Source: Anaerolineae bacterium
Lineage (GTDB): Bacteria; Chloroflexota; Anaerolineae; Aggregatilineales; UBA2796
Direction: 5' to 3'
Length of the DNA stretch: 56,117 bases
Assembly (NCBI GenBank): GCA_025055255.1
Contig: JANWYI010000022.1
Location: 1 to 56,117 of the forward strand
Positions 35,334 to 44,066 of this stretch are shown here, piece after piece. Numbering within the stretch: the stretch's first letter is position 1; each line of letters starts with the position of its first letter. The notes below the pieces were generated by a model. It searched no databases and had not been told where the DNA came from. It worked only from the letters and a program-made list of their open reading frames with translations. Made by a program: the position numbers and the translations under genes.

Positions 35334-35897
35334 ATGAGCGTGCAGGTCAAGCTGATGACGGCTGAGGACTTGTGGGCGTTGCCACGAGTTGAAGGAGTCC
35401 GCCATGAGCTGATGGAGGGAACACTGGTCGAGATGGTAGGCGGCACAGGCGGACTTCATGGCGTGCTGGAGGCGCGTGTAGCGCGTCACTTGGCAAATTT
35501 TGTCGAAGAAAACGGTCTAGGTTATGTGACCGGCGCCAGCGGCGCCTTCATCCTAGCGCGCGATCCTGACGTGGTGCGCATTCCCGATGCGGCTTTCATC
35601 AGCAAGGCGCAAATGCCCAAGCCGATCCCAGAGAAATCCTTGCCGCTCGCGCCTGACCTTGCCGTTGAAATCGTCTCGCCAAACGATAGCGCGCTCGAAG
35701 TGCGCCACAGAGTGCAAGACTACCTGAAATACGGCGTGCGCATGGTCTGGGTCGTCTACCCTGAGCTGCAAACAGTAGATTGCTACAGCGTAGACGGCGT
35801 ACAGAGTCTGAAAGATGACGCTGTGCTGGAAGGCGGCAAGGTCTTGCCGAATTTCCGCCTATCGCTGCGCACGCTGTTCGCTGACTTGGTGGAATAG
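35334..35897 (+). CDS. Uma2-family (DUF820) endonuclease, intact
   Basis: A 187-residue protein with the full Uma2 layout: MTAEDLWALPRVEGVRHEL, GTLVEMV, HGVLEARVARHLANFV, PDAAFISKAQMP, and the nuclease core APDLAVEIVSPNDSALEVRH with a matching YLKYGVRMVWVVYPELQ and ending LPNFRLSLRTLFADLVE. GAGAGGG precedes the ATG. It lies between leuA and cimA and is probably cotranscribed with them. No link between Uma2 and amino-acid synthesis is known to me; passive insertion is possible. Confidence 0.88.
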   Translation: MSVQVKLMTAEDLWALPRVEGVRHELMEGTLVEMVGGTGGLHGVLEARVARHLANFVEENGLGYVTGASGAFILARDPDVVRIPDAAFISKAQMPKPIPEKSLPLAPDLAVEIVSPNDSALEVRHRVQDYLKYGVRMVWVVYPELQTVDCYSVDGVQSLKDDAVLEGGKVLPNFRLSLRTLFADLVE

Positions 35898-35938
35898 CCT
35901 GTGTTTTTCATCTCTCTGTTCGCTAGAAAGGCTTAACC

Positions 35939-37519
35939 ATGACTTATCCGCCCTACGTCTACATCTATGATACTACCCTGCGTGACGGCACACAGCGCGA
36001 AGGCATCTCGCTGAGCGTGCAAGATAAGATTCGCATCACCAAGATTCTGGACGATCTAGGCGTGGCGTACATCGAAGGCGGCTGGCCGGGCTCTAATCCG
36101 AAGGACGCAGCATACTTTGAAGCGGCGCGCGATCTAGCGCTCAAAAACGCTAAACTTGCCGCGTTCGGCTCAACGTGCCGCGTCGGTAGCACGCCTGAGG
36201 AGGACGAGAATATCCAGATGCTAGTGCAGGCGCAGACGCCAGTCGTCACGCTGGTCGGCAAGACGTGGCTGCTGCACGTCTATGAGGTGCTGCGCACCAC
36301 GCCTGAGGAAAATTGCCGTCTGATCACGGACTCAATCCGCTACTTGAAGGCGCTGGGCAAGGAAGTCATCTACGACGCGGAACATTTCTTCGACGGGTAC
36401 AAAGCGGATAGTGAGTACGCACTTGAGACGCTCAAAGCAGCACACGCTGCCGGCGCTGACTGGCTGACGCTCTGTGACACGAACGGCGGCACGCTCTACT
36501 GGGAAGTCGAGCAAATTGTCTGCGAAGTGCGCCAAGCATTGCCACCAAACGTGCGTCTTGCCATTCATACGCACAATGACGGCGAACTTGGCGTCGCTAA
36601 CTCGCTTGCGGCTGTGCGGCAAGGCGCAACAATGGTGCAAGGCACGATCAACGGCTATGGCGAGCGCTGCGGCAACGCCAATTTGTGCAGCATCATCCCT
36701 GATCTCATGCTCAAAATGAATGTGCCGTGTCTGCCTAACCCTGAGACGCTCAGGACGTTGACGCACGTGGCGCGCACGGTTGCCGAGATCGCCAATTTGC
36801 CGCCTGACAATCACTTGGCGTACGTCGGACGCAGCGCCTTTGCGCATAAAGGCGGCATTCACGTAGCCGCTATGCGGCGCACTGCACAGAGCTACCAGCA
36901 CATTGATCCTGCGCTAGTCGGCAACGAAATGCGCGTGCTGATCAGCGACCTGAGCGGACGCGGCAACGTGCTGAGCAAGGCAGAGGAATTCGGCATGGAT
37001 GTCTCAAACGAAGCAGCGCGCCAAGTGCTGGAAGAGATCAAGCGCCTAGAGCATCTCGGCTATGCCTTTGAAGGCGCAGAGAGCTCGGTCGCGCTCATGC
37101 TCAAGCGCGCACAGCCTGACTACAAGCCGCCATTCGAGCTGATTGACTTCTTCGTCGTGGTAGAGAACAGGCGTGGGCGCGGCATGTTGGCAGAGGCGAC
37201 CGTCAAATTAGCTGTTGGCGACACAGTCGTTCACACAGCCGCCGAAGGCAACGGACCTGTCAACGCGCTCGACACTGCACTGCGCAAGGCGCTTATGCCG
37301 CTCTATCCGCAGTTGGCTGACTTCACGCTGGCTGACTACAAAGTGCGCATCCTTGACGGACATAACGGCTCAGCAGCCTTCACGCGCGTTATGATCGAGA
37401 CACAGAGCGCGACTGAGCGTTGGAGCACTGTCGGCGCTAGCACGAACATCATTGAGGCGTCATGGCGTGCGCTGGCAGATAGCGTCGAGTACGGCTTGAC
37501 AATGGCGAAGCGCGCCTAG
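35939..37519 (+). CDS. cimA: (R)-citramalate synthase
   Basis: Condenses pyruvate and acetyl-CoA to citramalate, the threonine-independent route to 2-ketobutyrate for isoleucine; 526 residues. It is distinguished from LeuA by DTTLRDGTQREGISLSVQDK, GGWPGSNPKD and THNDGELGVANSLAAV with NGYGERCGNANL. The C-terminal allosteric domain is present (about 395-520). In the same operon as ilvBNC and leuA it would let the cell make isoleucine without threonine dehydratase. Its stop shares a CTAG with the stop of the convergent deacetylase gene. Confidence 0.95.
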   Translation: MTYPPYVYIYDTTLRDGTQREGISLSVQDKIRITKILDDLGVAYIEGGWPGSNPKDAAYFEAARDLALKNAKLAAFGSTCRVGSTPEEDENIQMLVQAQTPVVTLVGKTWLLHVYEVLRTTPEENCRLITDSIRYLKALGKEVIYDAEHFFDGYKADSEYALETLKAAHAAGADWLTLCDTNGGTLYWEVEQIVCEVRQALPPNVRLAIHTHNDGELGVANSLAAVRQGATMVQGTINGYGERCGNANLCSIIPDLMLKMNVPCLPNPETLRTLTHVARTVAEIANLPPDNHLAYVGRSAFAHKGGIHVAAMRRTAQSYQHIDPALVGNEMRVLISDLSGRGNVLSKAEEFGMDVSNEAARQVLEEIKRLEHLGYAFEGAESSVALMLKRAQPDYKPPFELIDFFVVVENRRGRGMLAEATVKLAVGDTVVHTAAEGNGPVNALDTALRKALMPLYPQLADFTLADYKVRILDGHNGSAAFTRVMIETQSATERWSTVGASTNIIEASWRALADSVEYGLTMAKRA

Positions 37520-38232
37520 CGCAACGTCAAGACGCGGTAACTCTCAGTGTAGAGCGGCGAGTCGCCGTCAAAGTCGGCGTCGCTGCTCTCGCGCAGCCGT
37601 TTGGTCAGCGCCTCGATATCCTTGACTTGGCTGCGATGTTGACTGATCGCCTCAATTTTGCGCTCAAGATAGGCAGTGATGTCTACCTTGCGATTCGGAT
37701 CAAGCGTGCCAGCTAGGTAGACTTGGCGCACTTTGTGCGGCTCTAGACCTTCATCGCGCCACAGCTCGATGAAAGTCAAACGGTCGCGCGCTGATGGATA
37801 GACAGCGGCGAGCGTCGCCTCACCAATGGCGCGGTGATCGGGATGATTAATGCCGCCTGTGCGCGTCCAGACCGTGTGCGGATCGTTCGTGATGACAATG
37901 TCAGGTCGCCATTGACGGATCAAGCGCGTCAAGTCGCGGCGCAGGCGCAGAGTGTGCTCTAGTTCGCCATCAGGATAGCGCAGGAAGATCACCTGTTCCA
38001 CACCGAAACAAGCAGCAGCGGCGCGCTGCTCTGCCTCGCGGATGGCGATCAAGCGCTCTGAGGTCATCTCAGGATCGTCGCTGCCTTTGTCGCCGCTTGT
38101 CGCCAGCACATAGACGATTTGCTTGCCTGCTGCTGCCCATTTGGCGAGCAAGCCGCCGCTGAAGAACTCAGGATCATCGGGATGAGCGTAGATTGCCATG
38201 ACGCGCTGCAATGATGCGCTGTATTCGGTCAT
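37516..38232 (-). CDS. PIG-L/LmbE-family deacetylase
   Basis: Zinc-dependent N-acetylglucosaminyl deacetylase family (238 residues). Zinc ligands are in AHPDDPEFFSGG and INHPDHRAIGEA (the HPDH motif). Possible substrates include mycothiol- or bacillithiol-type precursors or lipid-linked GlcNAc; the sequence does not choose. It is downstream of ricT by 6 bases on the same strand, so the two are likely cotranscribed. Confidence 0.9.
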   Translation of the reverse strand: MTEYSASLQRVMAIYAHPDDPEFFSGGLLAKWAAAGKQIVYVLATSGDKGSDDPEMTSERLIAIREAEQRAAAACFGVEQVIFLRYPDGELEHTLRLRRDLTRLIRQWRPDIVITNDPHTVWTRTGGINHPDHRAIGEATLAAVYPSARDRLTFIELWRDEGLEPHKVRQVYLAGTLDPNRKVDITAYLERKIEAISQHRSQVKDIEALTKRLRESSDADFDGDSPLYTESYRVLTLR

Positions 38233-38238
38233 GTGGAC

Positions 38239-39207
38239 TCACTCCCAGCTATCGGCGTCTTCGAGGTCTTCATCTTCATCAGAGGCAGGCACAGCAGGCT
38301 TGGCGCGCTTAGCGCCGCAATCGCAGCCACCGCTCTCGTGGCGCGCGCAGCCGCCCTGCGCCTTCTTTTGTAGCGCCTCTAGCTCATCCAATGGCACAAG
38401 GTCTTCACGCTTGACTAAGTAGCGAATCTCGCCGATCAGCACTGTGACCGCGTCCTGCAATGGATGCACGTCCAGCACTTTGCCTTCGCCGTGAGGAGTA
38501 CGCACGCGCTTGTTGCGCTTGGGCAAGCCTTGGCGCGCCTCAACGTACTGCTCATACTCATAAATCAGGCAGCAGCGCAGCCTGCCACACATGCCCGTGA
38601 TCTCAGACGGATTGAGCGAAATGCCCTGCACCTTCGCCATCTTGATCGAGATCGGACTGAACTCGGTCAAGAAGGTTGAGCAGCAGCGCGGAATGCCACA
38701 GGCGCCCATGCCGCCGATCAGCTTTGCCACGTCGCGCGGACCGACTTGCCGCAAATCTACGCGCGCGGGAAAGTGCGCGCTGAGCGCGTTCTTCAGGCGA
38801 TTGACGTTCAGCTTGTTGTCTTCAGTGGCGTAGAGAATGGTCAGAATCTCGCCATTATAGCTGTACTGCGCAGCAAGGAACTTACACTGCTCATAGCCAC
38901 CGAGCTGTGAAGCAATCTCGCGGCACTCGATCAGCGCTTCCAGCTGTTTAGCTTCCCACGTCTGCTTGAGCAGCAGGTCGCGCGCTGTGGCAAGGCGCAA
39001 GACTGGCTTGTAGTCTGTGCGTCCTTCCTCAGGCGGATAAAAAGCGGCGATCTCGCCCATCTGCTCGCCGCGCACAGTCTCAACAATCACATGGTCGCCG
39101 ACTGCCAAGTCAGGCAAATGCGAGCAGTCAAAATGATATAGCTTGCCTACGCGCTGAAAGCGCACGCCAGCGACGCGACTCGGCGCTGCAGATGTTGGCT
39201 CACTCAT
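38239..39207 (-). CDS. ricT: PSP1-domain protein RicT (YaaT)
   Basis: Cys-rich PSP1 protein of 322 residues. In Bacillus, RicT works with RicA and RicF in an Fe-S complex that stimulates RNase Y and RNA processing. The hallmark Cys clusters are present: CGIPRCC (about 170) and CGRLRCCLIYEYEQY (about 205). A C-terminal tail not usual in the family adds CARHESGGCDCG and an acidic end. ricA and ricF were not found in the window. The divergent intergenic region contains a minus-strand TATACT near 39256-39261. Confidence 0.92.
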   Translation of the reverse strand: MSEPTSAAPSRVAGVRFQRVGKLYHFDCSHLPDLAVGDHVIVETVRGEQMGEIAAFYPPEEGRTDYKPVLRLATARDLLLKQTWEAKQLEALIECREIASQLGGYEQCKFLAAQYSYNGEILTILYATEDNKLNVNRLKNALSAHFPARVDLRQVGPRDVAKLIGGMGACGIPRCCSTFLTEFSPISIKMAKVQGISLNPSEITGMCGRLRCCLIYEYEQYVEARQGLPKRNKRVRTPHGEGKVLDVHPLQDAVTVLIGEIRYLVKREDLVPLDELEALQKKAQGGCARHESGGCDCGAKRAKPAVPASDEDEDLEDADSWE

Positions 39208-39354
39208 AGACTAACGATCCAAAACTCTACACATTACAGCAGTTCCGAATGTTTCAAGTATAGCGCACTGTCTGAGGCTACGCATAGCCTTGCTTGTGCG
39301 CAGCGCTTTCGGTAAAACAGTGCCGAAGATTTTCAGAAGAAAACGCCTTTGAGC

Positions 39355-40965
39355 ATGAAGATGCGCCGTGCGCTCCTGATCAGCCTGATTATTCTGCTTT
39401 CCGCGCCACAGCTGCTCAGCCGCGCCCAAGCTGACCTCGACTGCGGCATTGTCGAGCGCTTTGACTACCCAATTGACGGCATCAGCCTTGAGCACGACGA
39501 TTTCGGCTTGTTCCGTGCAGGCTTTGACGGCTATCACAGCGGCATTGATCTCGCCTTCGAGCGCGAAGGCGAGCCAGTGCGCGCAGCCGCGCGCGGCAGA
39601 GTCACCTTCAGCGATCCGAAAGGCTGGGACATTGAAAAAGGCGTCGTGATCATCGAACACACCATGCCTGATCGCAGCGTGGTTTTCTCGCTCTACGGAC
39701 ACATGGAATCGCGCGAGCCGTACGTCTTTCCGCGCGTCGGGCAGTGTGTGCTGCGCGGCGACATCATCGGTGTGATCGGCGAGCCGAGCAGCAGTGCGCC
39801 GCACTTGCATTACGAAATTCGGCGGATGCGCGCCAGCACAGGCGGACCGGGCTATTGGAACACTGATCCATTGGAAGGCGGCTGGCTGCATCCGATTGAG
39901 TTCACGGAGCAATGGCGGCTGCGCCTGCAGCCTGCCTTCCGCGCCATTGTGACTGCCAGCAGCGCGCCTGTGGCGCCGCCGCTCTGGTTAGCCGATGGAA
40001 ACGCCGTCTACGCCACGCGCTTTCAGCTCGAGGCGCGTCCGCTTGCCACGAATAGCGCTGCGCCGTTCATGCCCAGCTGGACGCTGCGCGTGGAAGGTTT
40101 GAGCGGCGTGGCGGCATTGCCTGACGGACGCATTCTCGGCGCAACAGCAAGCGGACAAGTCTTCATCGTGGAAAATGGACGTTTTGTCGGCGCATGGCGC
40201 GCTGACCGCACCTTGCGCACGCCGCCATTGCGCGTCGGCAAGGCGATCCTCTTCCTAGACGCACAAAACCGTGCGGTCTCATATGACGTTGATGGTCGCG
40301 TGCGCTGGCAGAGCGAGCCGCTCGGTCGGCGCGTGGAACGCTACGCTGTGAGCGGCGACCTGTTAGCAGCTGCTGTTGAAAATGACGGCAACTTTGAGCT
40401 GTTGGTCTTAAACAGCGAAGGACGCCTACTCTACGCCGCGCGCGCGCCGTCGCCGATTGCGCCAATGGCAGTGCAAGGCGGCGGATTCCTGATCGCAGTC
40501 GGCACACAGGTCAGCTTGCTCAGCCCTGACGCCGTGCTCACGCCGCTCTTGGACACAGGCATCGCGCTCGGACGCGCTGCGCAGGTCGCAGCGGATAGTC
40601 TAGGCAATTTGTACGTCTACGCAGGCTACGGCAACGACATTTATGCTTACGCCGCAGGCGGCGGATTGCGCTGGACAGTCCGCTTGCCGTCTCTACCGAC
40701 TCAGCCGCCGTTGCTGGCAGTCGGTGACGGCTGCTTGCTGTACGTCTTGACAGCCGACGGCGCTCTGCTCGCCTATCGCGCCTCAGATGGCGCCTTGCGC
40801 GGTGTTGTCTCGCTCTACGCCGGTGGCAGGCAACATCGCCCTGAGGCGCGCCTGCTGACCGTTCTGCCGAACGAGCTGGTGCAATTCTCAGCGGGCTATC
40901 TCTCAACGGCGCTCATAGACGGCTTGCAACTGGCAGAGATGAGCGAATGCAACGCTGCATGGTGA
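39355..40965 (+). CDS. Secreted M23 metallopeptidase with C-terminal propeller-like domain
   Basis: Predicted exported peptidoglycan endopeptidase, 536 residues. A signal peptide (about 1-27) is followed by an M23/LytM domain (about 30-165). Zinc and catalytic residues are visible in HSGIDLAF (H-x3-D) and PHLHYEI (HLH). The remaining ~360 residues hold repeating four-strand units (LRVEGLSGVAALPDGRILGA, VSYDVDGRVRWQSEPLGRR, ILGA/LYVYAGYGNDIYAYAAGG) resembling a PQQ-type beta-propeller, which would bind a ligand or partner. The ATG at 39355 gives the signal peptide its normal basic start. Confidence 0.88.
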   Translation: MKMRRALLISLIILLSAPQLLSRAQADLDCGIVERFDYPIDGISLEHDDFGLFRAGFDGYHSGIDLAFEREGEPVRAAARGRVTFSDPKGWDIEKGVVIIEHTMPDRSVVFSLYGHMESREPYVFPRVGQCVLRGDIIGVIGEPSSSAPHLHYEIRRMRASTGGPGYWNTDPLEGGWLHPIEFTEQWRLRLQPAFRAIVTASSAPVAPPLWLADGNAVYATRFQLEARPLATNSAAPFMPSWTLRVEGLSGVAALPDGRILGATASGQVFIVENGRFVGAWRADRTLRTPPLRVGKAILFLDAQNRAVSYDVDGRVRWQSEPLGRRVERYAVSGDLLAAAVENDGNFELLVLNSEGRLLYAARAPSPIAPMAVQGGGFLIAVGTQVSLLSPDAVLTPLLDTGIALGRAAQVAADSLGNLYVYAGYGNDIYAYAAGGGLRWTVRLPSLPTQPPLLAVGDGCLLYVLTADGALLAYRASDGALRGVVSLYAGGRQHRPEARLLTVLPNELVQFSAGYLSTALIDGLQLAEMSECNAAW

Positions 40966-41014
40966 CAACTCTGCCTTGACAAGCCGCCGCGCCTGCATAA
41001 AATTGAAAGTGCAT

Positions 41015-41086
41015 GGCGACGTAGCTCAGCGGTAGAGCAGGGGACTCATAAGCCCTTGGTCGCAGGTTCGAATCCCGCCGTCGCCA
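41015..41086 (+). tRNA. tRNA-Met (anticodon CAT), with two stem mismatches
   Basis: Cloverleaf of 72 bases: acceptor GGCGACG/CGTCGCC with discriminator A, D-arm TAGCTCAGCGGTAGAGCA, anticodon loop CTCATAA and T-loop GGTTCGAATCC. The anticodon CAU fits elongator Met; tRNA-Ile2 (lysidine-modified) cannot be excluded. The last anticodon-stem pair is A-G and the third T-stem pair is A-C, both mismatched. CCA is not encoded. The lower-GC cassette at 41128-43866 lies directly downstream. Confidence 0.9.
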
Positions 41087-41127
41087 CACACAGCGCGCCT
41101 TTATTGCACTGGCGTGCTGTTTGCGTT

Positions 41128-42219
41128 TTAAGACTGAGTGTTGCGACCGTGCTTGCCTATAAGTGCTACAAGAATTTTCCTTGTGCCGTCCGCAGAATCA
41201 ACGACCTCAAAGTTAATTCGGAAGCTGTAACTTACAATAACGTGCCGTCCACAGAACACCTCCTTACCTTCAAAGGTTACAATGTAGTCCTCTGGGTATC
41301 TACCTTTCACTGTAAAAGACTCGTCTTGGGCGCATCGTTTACCCGTTGAGACCCAATAATCCTGATTGTGCGTCCCACCACCTCGCTCATGGCTCGCTAG
41401 CCAAACAGTGACCAGCTTGGTGAGCAGTTCCTTGAGTCTCAATGGTGTGATTTCGCGTGGTGCGCGAGCAGCTGAATTTTTTGCCTTGTTGGAGATGACG
41501 ATGTGTTTAGGGTGAGCTTTCTCTACTTGTTCAACTGCTTGAATGAAAGTGTGCGGCGGCGGCTCTGTCTGTATCTGTTCAGGTCCAAGTATGTGTAGGG
41601 TAGTTGAAAGTTGTTTCGTAAGTATGTCACTGCTACTTGATGCGTGAAGGACATTGCAGCGCGTTATCACTTCCAAGGGCTCTTCACTGCTTTTTGATGA
41701 ACCAACACAAACCTCGCGCAAGGCGCTGACAGGTAGAATGTCATTTTCACGGGCAAAAGCAACATCAGCTAACATCTCTCGGAACGCTTGGGCAAGGTTA
41801 CTGTCAAGTTGCTGTAAGCGTGCAAGGAGCTCGTCAGGGATTACTTGTGTTTCATATGTCTCCCAGTCCATTTCTGCCTGCGCCTCTCTGACCCTGTCGT
41901 CAACAGGATGACTCTCCAGCAGTGTTTGGAAGAATCTTTGGCATCCTGCGTAAAAGTCTTTAACATTTAAGTTTAAGTTATGATACCCAATAAGCTGGTC
42001 TAGCTTTTGGCATGATGGCTTAGGATAGCCTGACGATTTCTCCAGTGCCTCACGACATTTGTTCGATATGCTGAAGATCACCTCGCCTCTGCGCCTTTCA
42101 AGTGCTTCTGACCAAGCAACTAGGACCTCTAAGTATTGCTTTGCTGCCTCTCTAGTGAGCTGGCTTGGTTGAGCTACATACAGCACAAACGGGTCGAGTA
42201 AAATGTATTGCATCGCCAC
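41128..42219 (-). CDS. Partner of a DUF3696 ATPase, unknown (candidate effector)
   Basis: A 363-residue protein whose start lies 3 bases after the ATPase stop, so the two are surely one unit. The N-terminus (YILLDPFVLYVAQPSQLT) begins like a PIN-type nuclease strand with an early Asp, but the remaining acidic residues of a PIN site are not clear. The middle is helical and has no membrane segment. The C-terminal ~90 residues are a beta-rich domain (SFTVKGRYPEDYIVTFEG to LVALIGKHGRN). I do not recognise a family. Its GC content (sampled lines 35-47%) is below the window's. An effector role is inferred only from the ATPase pairing. Confidence 0.7.
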   Translation of the reverse strand: MAMQYILLDPFVLYVAQPSQLTREAAKQYLEVLVAWSEALERRRGEVIFSISNKCREALEKSSGYPKPSCQKLDQLIGYHNLNLNVKDFYAGCQRFFQTLLESHPVDDRVREAQAEMDWETYETQVIPDELLARLQQLDSNLAQAFREMLADVAFARENDILPVSALREVCVGSSKSSEEPLEVITRCNVLHASSSSDILTKQLSTTLHILGPEQIQTEPPPHTFIQAVEQVEKAHPKHIVISNKAKNSAARAPREITPLRLKELLTKLVTVWLASHERGGGTHNQDYWVSTGKRCAQDESFTVKGRYPEDYIVTFEGKEVFCGRHVIVSYSFRINFEVVDSADGTRKILVALIGKHGRNTQS

Positions 42220-42222
42220 GCC

Positions 42223-43866
42223 TCACTGCTGTGCTAAAGCTGTTTTGACTAGCTCACGTGCTAGCTTATCAGCTTCCGAGAGGAAATCTTGCGGCCAGTT
42301 TTTAATCGCACCTGTTTTGCCCAAGCGTACTTCTTCAAACGTTGTGCCTTCCTCTGGACTACGCGAGGCAAAGTAAATTCTGATGTGTTGACGTAATTGT
42401 GGCATTTTTGCCACAAGCACACGCAGCTGATTGACAATGTGATCGCTGTGCGTCTCGACAATGCACTGGACATTCCGACGTGAGAGTGAGTAGAAGAAGT
42501 AGGCAAGGCTGGATTGCAGCTTGGGATGCAGATGCACCTCGGGCTGCTCCACAATGAAAAGACCGCCTTCAGGTGTCAACAAGCCCTGCACAAGAATTGG
42601 TAACACTTGACTAGTGCCAAAGCCAACCGAAGTTAAGTCAAGCGGCTTACTAACGCCCTTCACGAAGATTTGCAAGAATACACCTAACTTGCCGTAGTCC
42701 ACCAGTTCGTAGCGCTGGATCAAGCCCATGTACTGCAGCCAATCGGCTACTGCCTCTTGCAGCGTGGCGTTAGTATCGTCTTGGCGTGTGGGACTCCAGT
42801 AAGTGAGCTGTGTACGACCATACTGCCGAAGTGCTAGAGCTAAGTTCTGTCCGTAGGTGCCAACTTCAGAAATCGCGTCGGCTCGTGACACTTCAAACAG
42901 TGCCGTTGGTCCTACGCGATTGGCACTCAGATATCGAAGGTTCATGGTCAAGAAGCTCTCAGCAGCCCGCTCAAAGATTGCCAGCGCTTCAGGCTTGAAA
43001 TCTTGACGAATTGACATCAACCTGACAGCGCCCTCTTCTTTTTTGCGCTTTTCAAAATCTTCGTGAATTGCCAGAGTAAATCTGTTGAAGTCGCCTGTTG
43101 TGAGTTGTTTTGCCCATTGAATGTATTCGCCGAACTTTGGCAGCTCTGGCAATGCAAAGACTCTTGGTCTAACGCGGTTAGGGAATCTACGGAGCTTCAG
43201 CTCAGCCGATATCCTAGCGATATTATCCGCATATGTTTGAGGAATTTCCTCACCTGAATCTTTTCCATATCCGAACGGATTCAGAAACCGCTTTTCCCAC
43301 AGGTCTGCATCTACCCTCTCTGTAAATATCATAAACGCTGATGGTAAAAATGAGCGCATCTTGAGTGGATCATCGTCGTGAACTGTCGCGCCACCAAGTG
43401 CTGCTCTAATTTGTGCCTCGAACTCAGGATCGAGCTCAGGCAGCTGCTTACGTATGTACCGAATGCCGCTGTAATCGGCTGCATCGAGCGGCGAAGTGGC
43501 ATAGTAGCCTTCCTGCAACTGAATAGTGGGCGTTTCGCTCTCCTGTGCTGCCTCGAAAGTCAGATCGTATAGCACATCCACGCCTTGACCAGCTGCCCTG
43601 AGGGTGAACCTAATGCCGAGCGGCTCTGAGAGCTGACCGTTGTACCATAAGTCGCTGGGCGTGCCGAGAGAGACGAGCGGACCGTTCAGCACAAGTGCCT
43701 GATCATGATTGTCGCTGAGCAAGGTTTGAGCAGAGAGCAAAATGGACTGAATGAGCGTGCTTTTGCCTGAGCTGTTTGTGCCTGAGAGGATGTTGAGTTT
43801 ACCGAACTCTATCTGAGGCGATTCCTTGATTGACTTGAAGTTGACCAGTCTTAGAGCCAGTAGCAT
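42223..43866 (-). CDS. OLD/SMC-like AAA ATPase with DUF3696 tail
   Basis: ABC-superfamily ATPase of 547 residues. The Walker A GTNSSGKST (residues 29-37) follows RLVNFKSIKESPQIEFG. The D-loop/Walker B region is GGLFIVEQPEVHLHP, with the H-motif CIVETHSDHIVNQLR. The C-terminal FEEVRLGKTGAIKNWPQDFL matches DUF3696. Such ATPases form the sensor half of several two-gene anti-phage systems (PARIS AriA and Septu PtuA are relatives). AAGGAG lies 6 bases before the ATG. It sits next to a tRNA, with lower GC than its flanks. Confidence 0.85.
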   Translation of the reverse strand: MLLALRLVNFKSIKESPQIEFGKLNILSGTNSSGKSTLIQSILLSAQTLLSDNHDQALVLNGPLVSLGTPSDLWYNGQLSEPLGIRFTLRAAGQGVDVLYDLTFEAAQESETPTIQLQEGYYATSPLDAADYSGIRYIRKQLPELDPEFEAQIRAALGGATVHDDDPLKMRSFLPSAFMIFTERVDADLWEKRFLNPFGYGKDSGEEIPQTYADNIARISAELKLRRFPNRVRPRVFALPELPKFGEYIQWAKQLTTGDFNRFTLAIHEDFEKRKKEEGAVRLMSIRQDFKPEALAIFERAAESFLTMNLRYLSANRVGPTALFEVSRADAISEVGTYGQNLALALRQYGRTQLTYWSPTRQDDTNATLQEAVADWLQYMGLIQRYELVDYGKLGVFLQIFVKGVSKPLDLTSVGFGTSQVLPILVQGLLTPEGGLFIVEQPEVHLHPKLQSSLAYFFYSLSRRNVQCIVETHSDHIVNQLRVLVAKMPQLRQHIRIYFASRSPEEGTTFEEVRLGKTGAIKNWPQDFLSEADKLARELVKTALAQQ

Positions 43867-44066
43867 AGAAGCTCCTTGAGCGCTGCAAATTGGTTACATT
43901 AGCCTCCTGATTCTACCGCTATTAGCGAAAGTAACATTCGAAGTTTTGATCAGTAAAACCAACTCGTGGAGACTGAAGCGATCCTACGCCTTTTGCGCAG
44001 ATGACCTTGCAAGGCAAATTTCAAAGGTGAGTAGCAAGTATACAGCTTACATAATGTGGCGCTTGC

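Noticed and set aside
36332-36901. Minus-strand frame of 189 codons inside cimA
   Set aside because: Opposite a well-conserved catalytic domain; no recognised product.
39211-39912. Long minus-strand frame (233 codons) over the start of the M23 gene
   Set aside because: It lies opposite the signal peptide and catalytic motifs of the M23 protein, and its translation shows no family resemblance.
41015-44066. Integrative element with att repeats at the tRNA
   Set aside because: No copy of the tRNA 3' end was found on the far side of the ATPase cassette and no integrase gene is present, so only adjacency is claimed.
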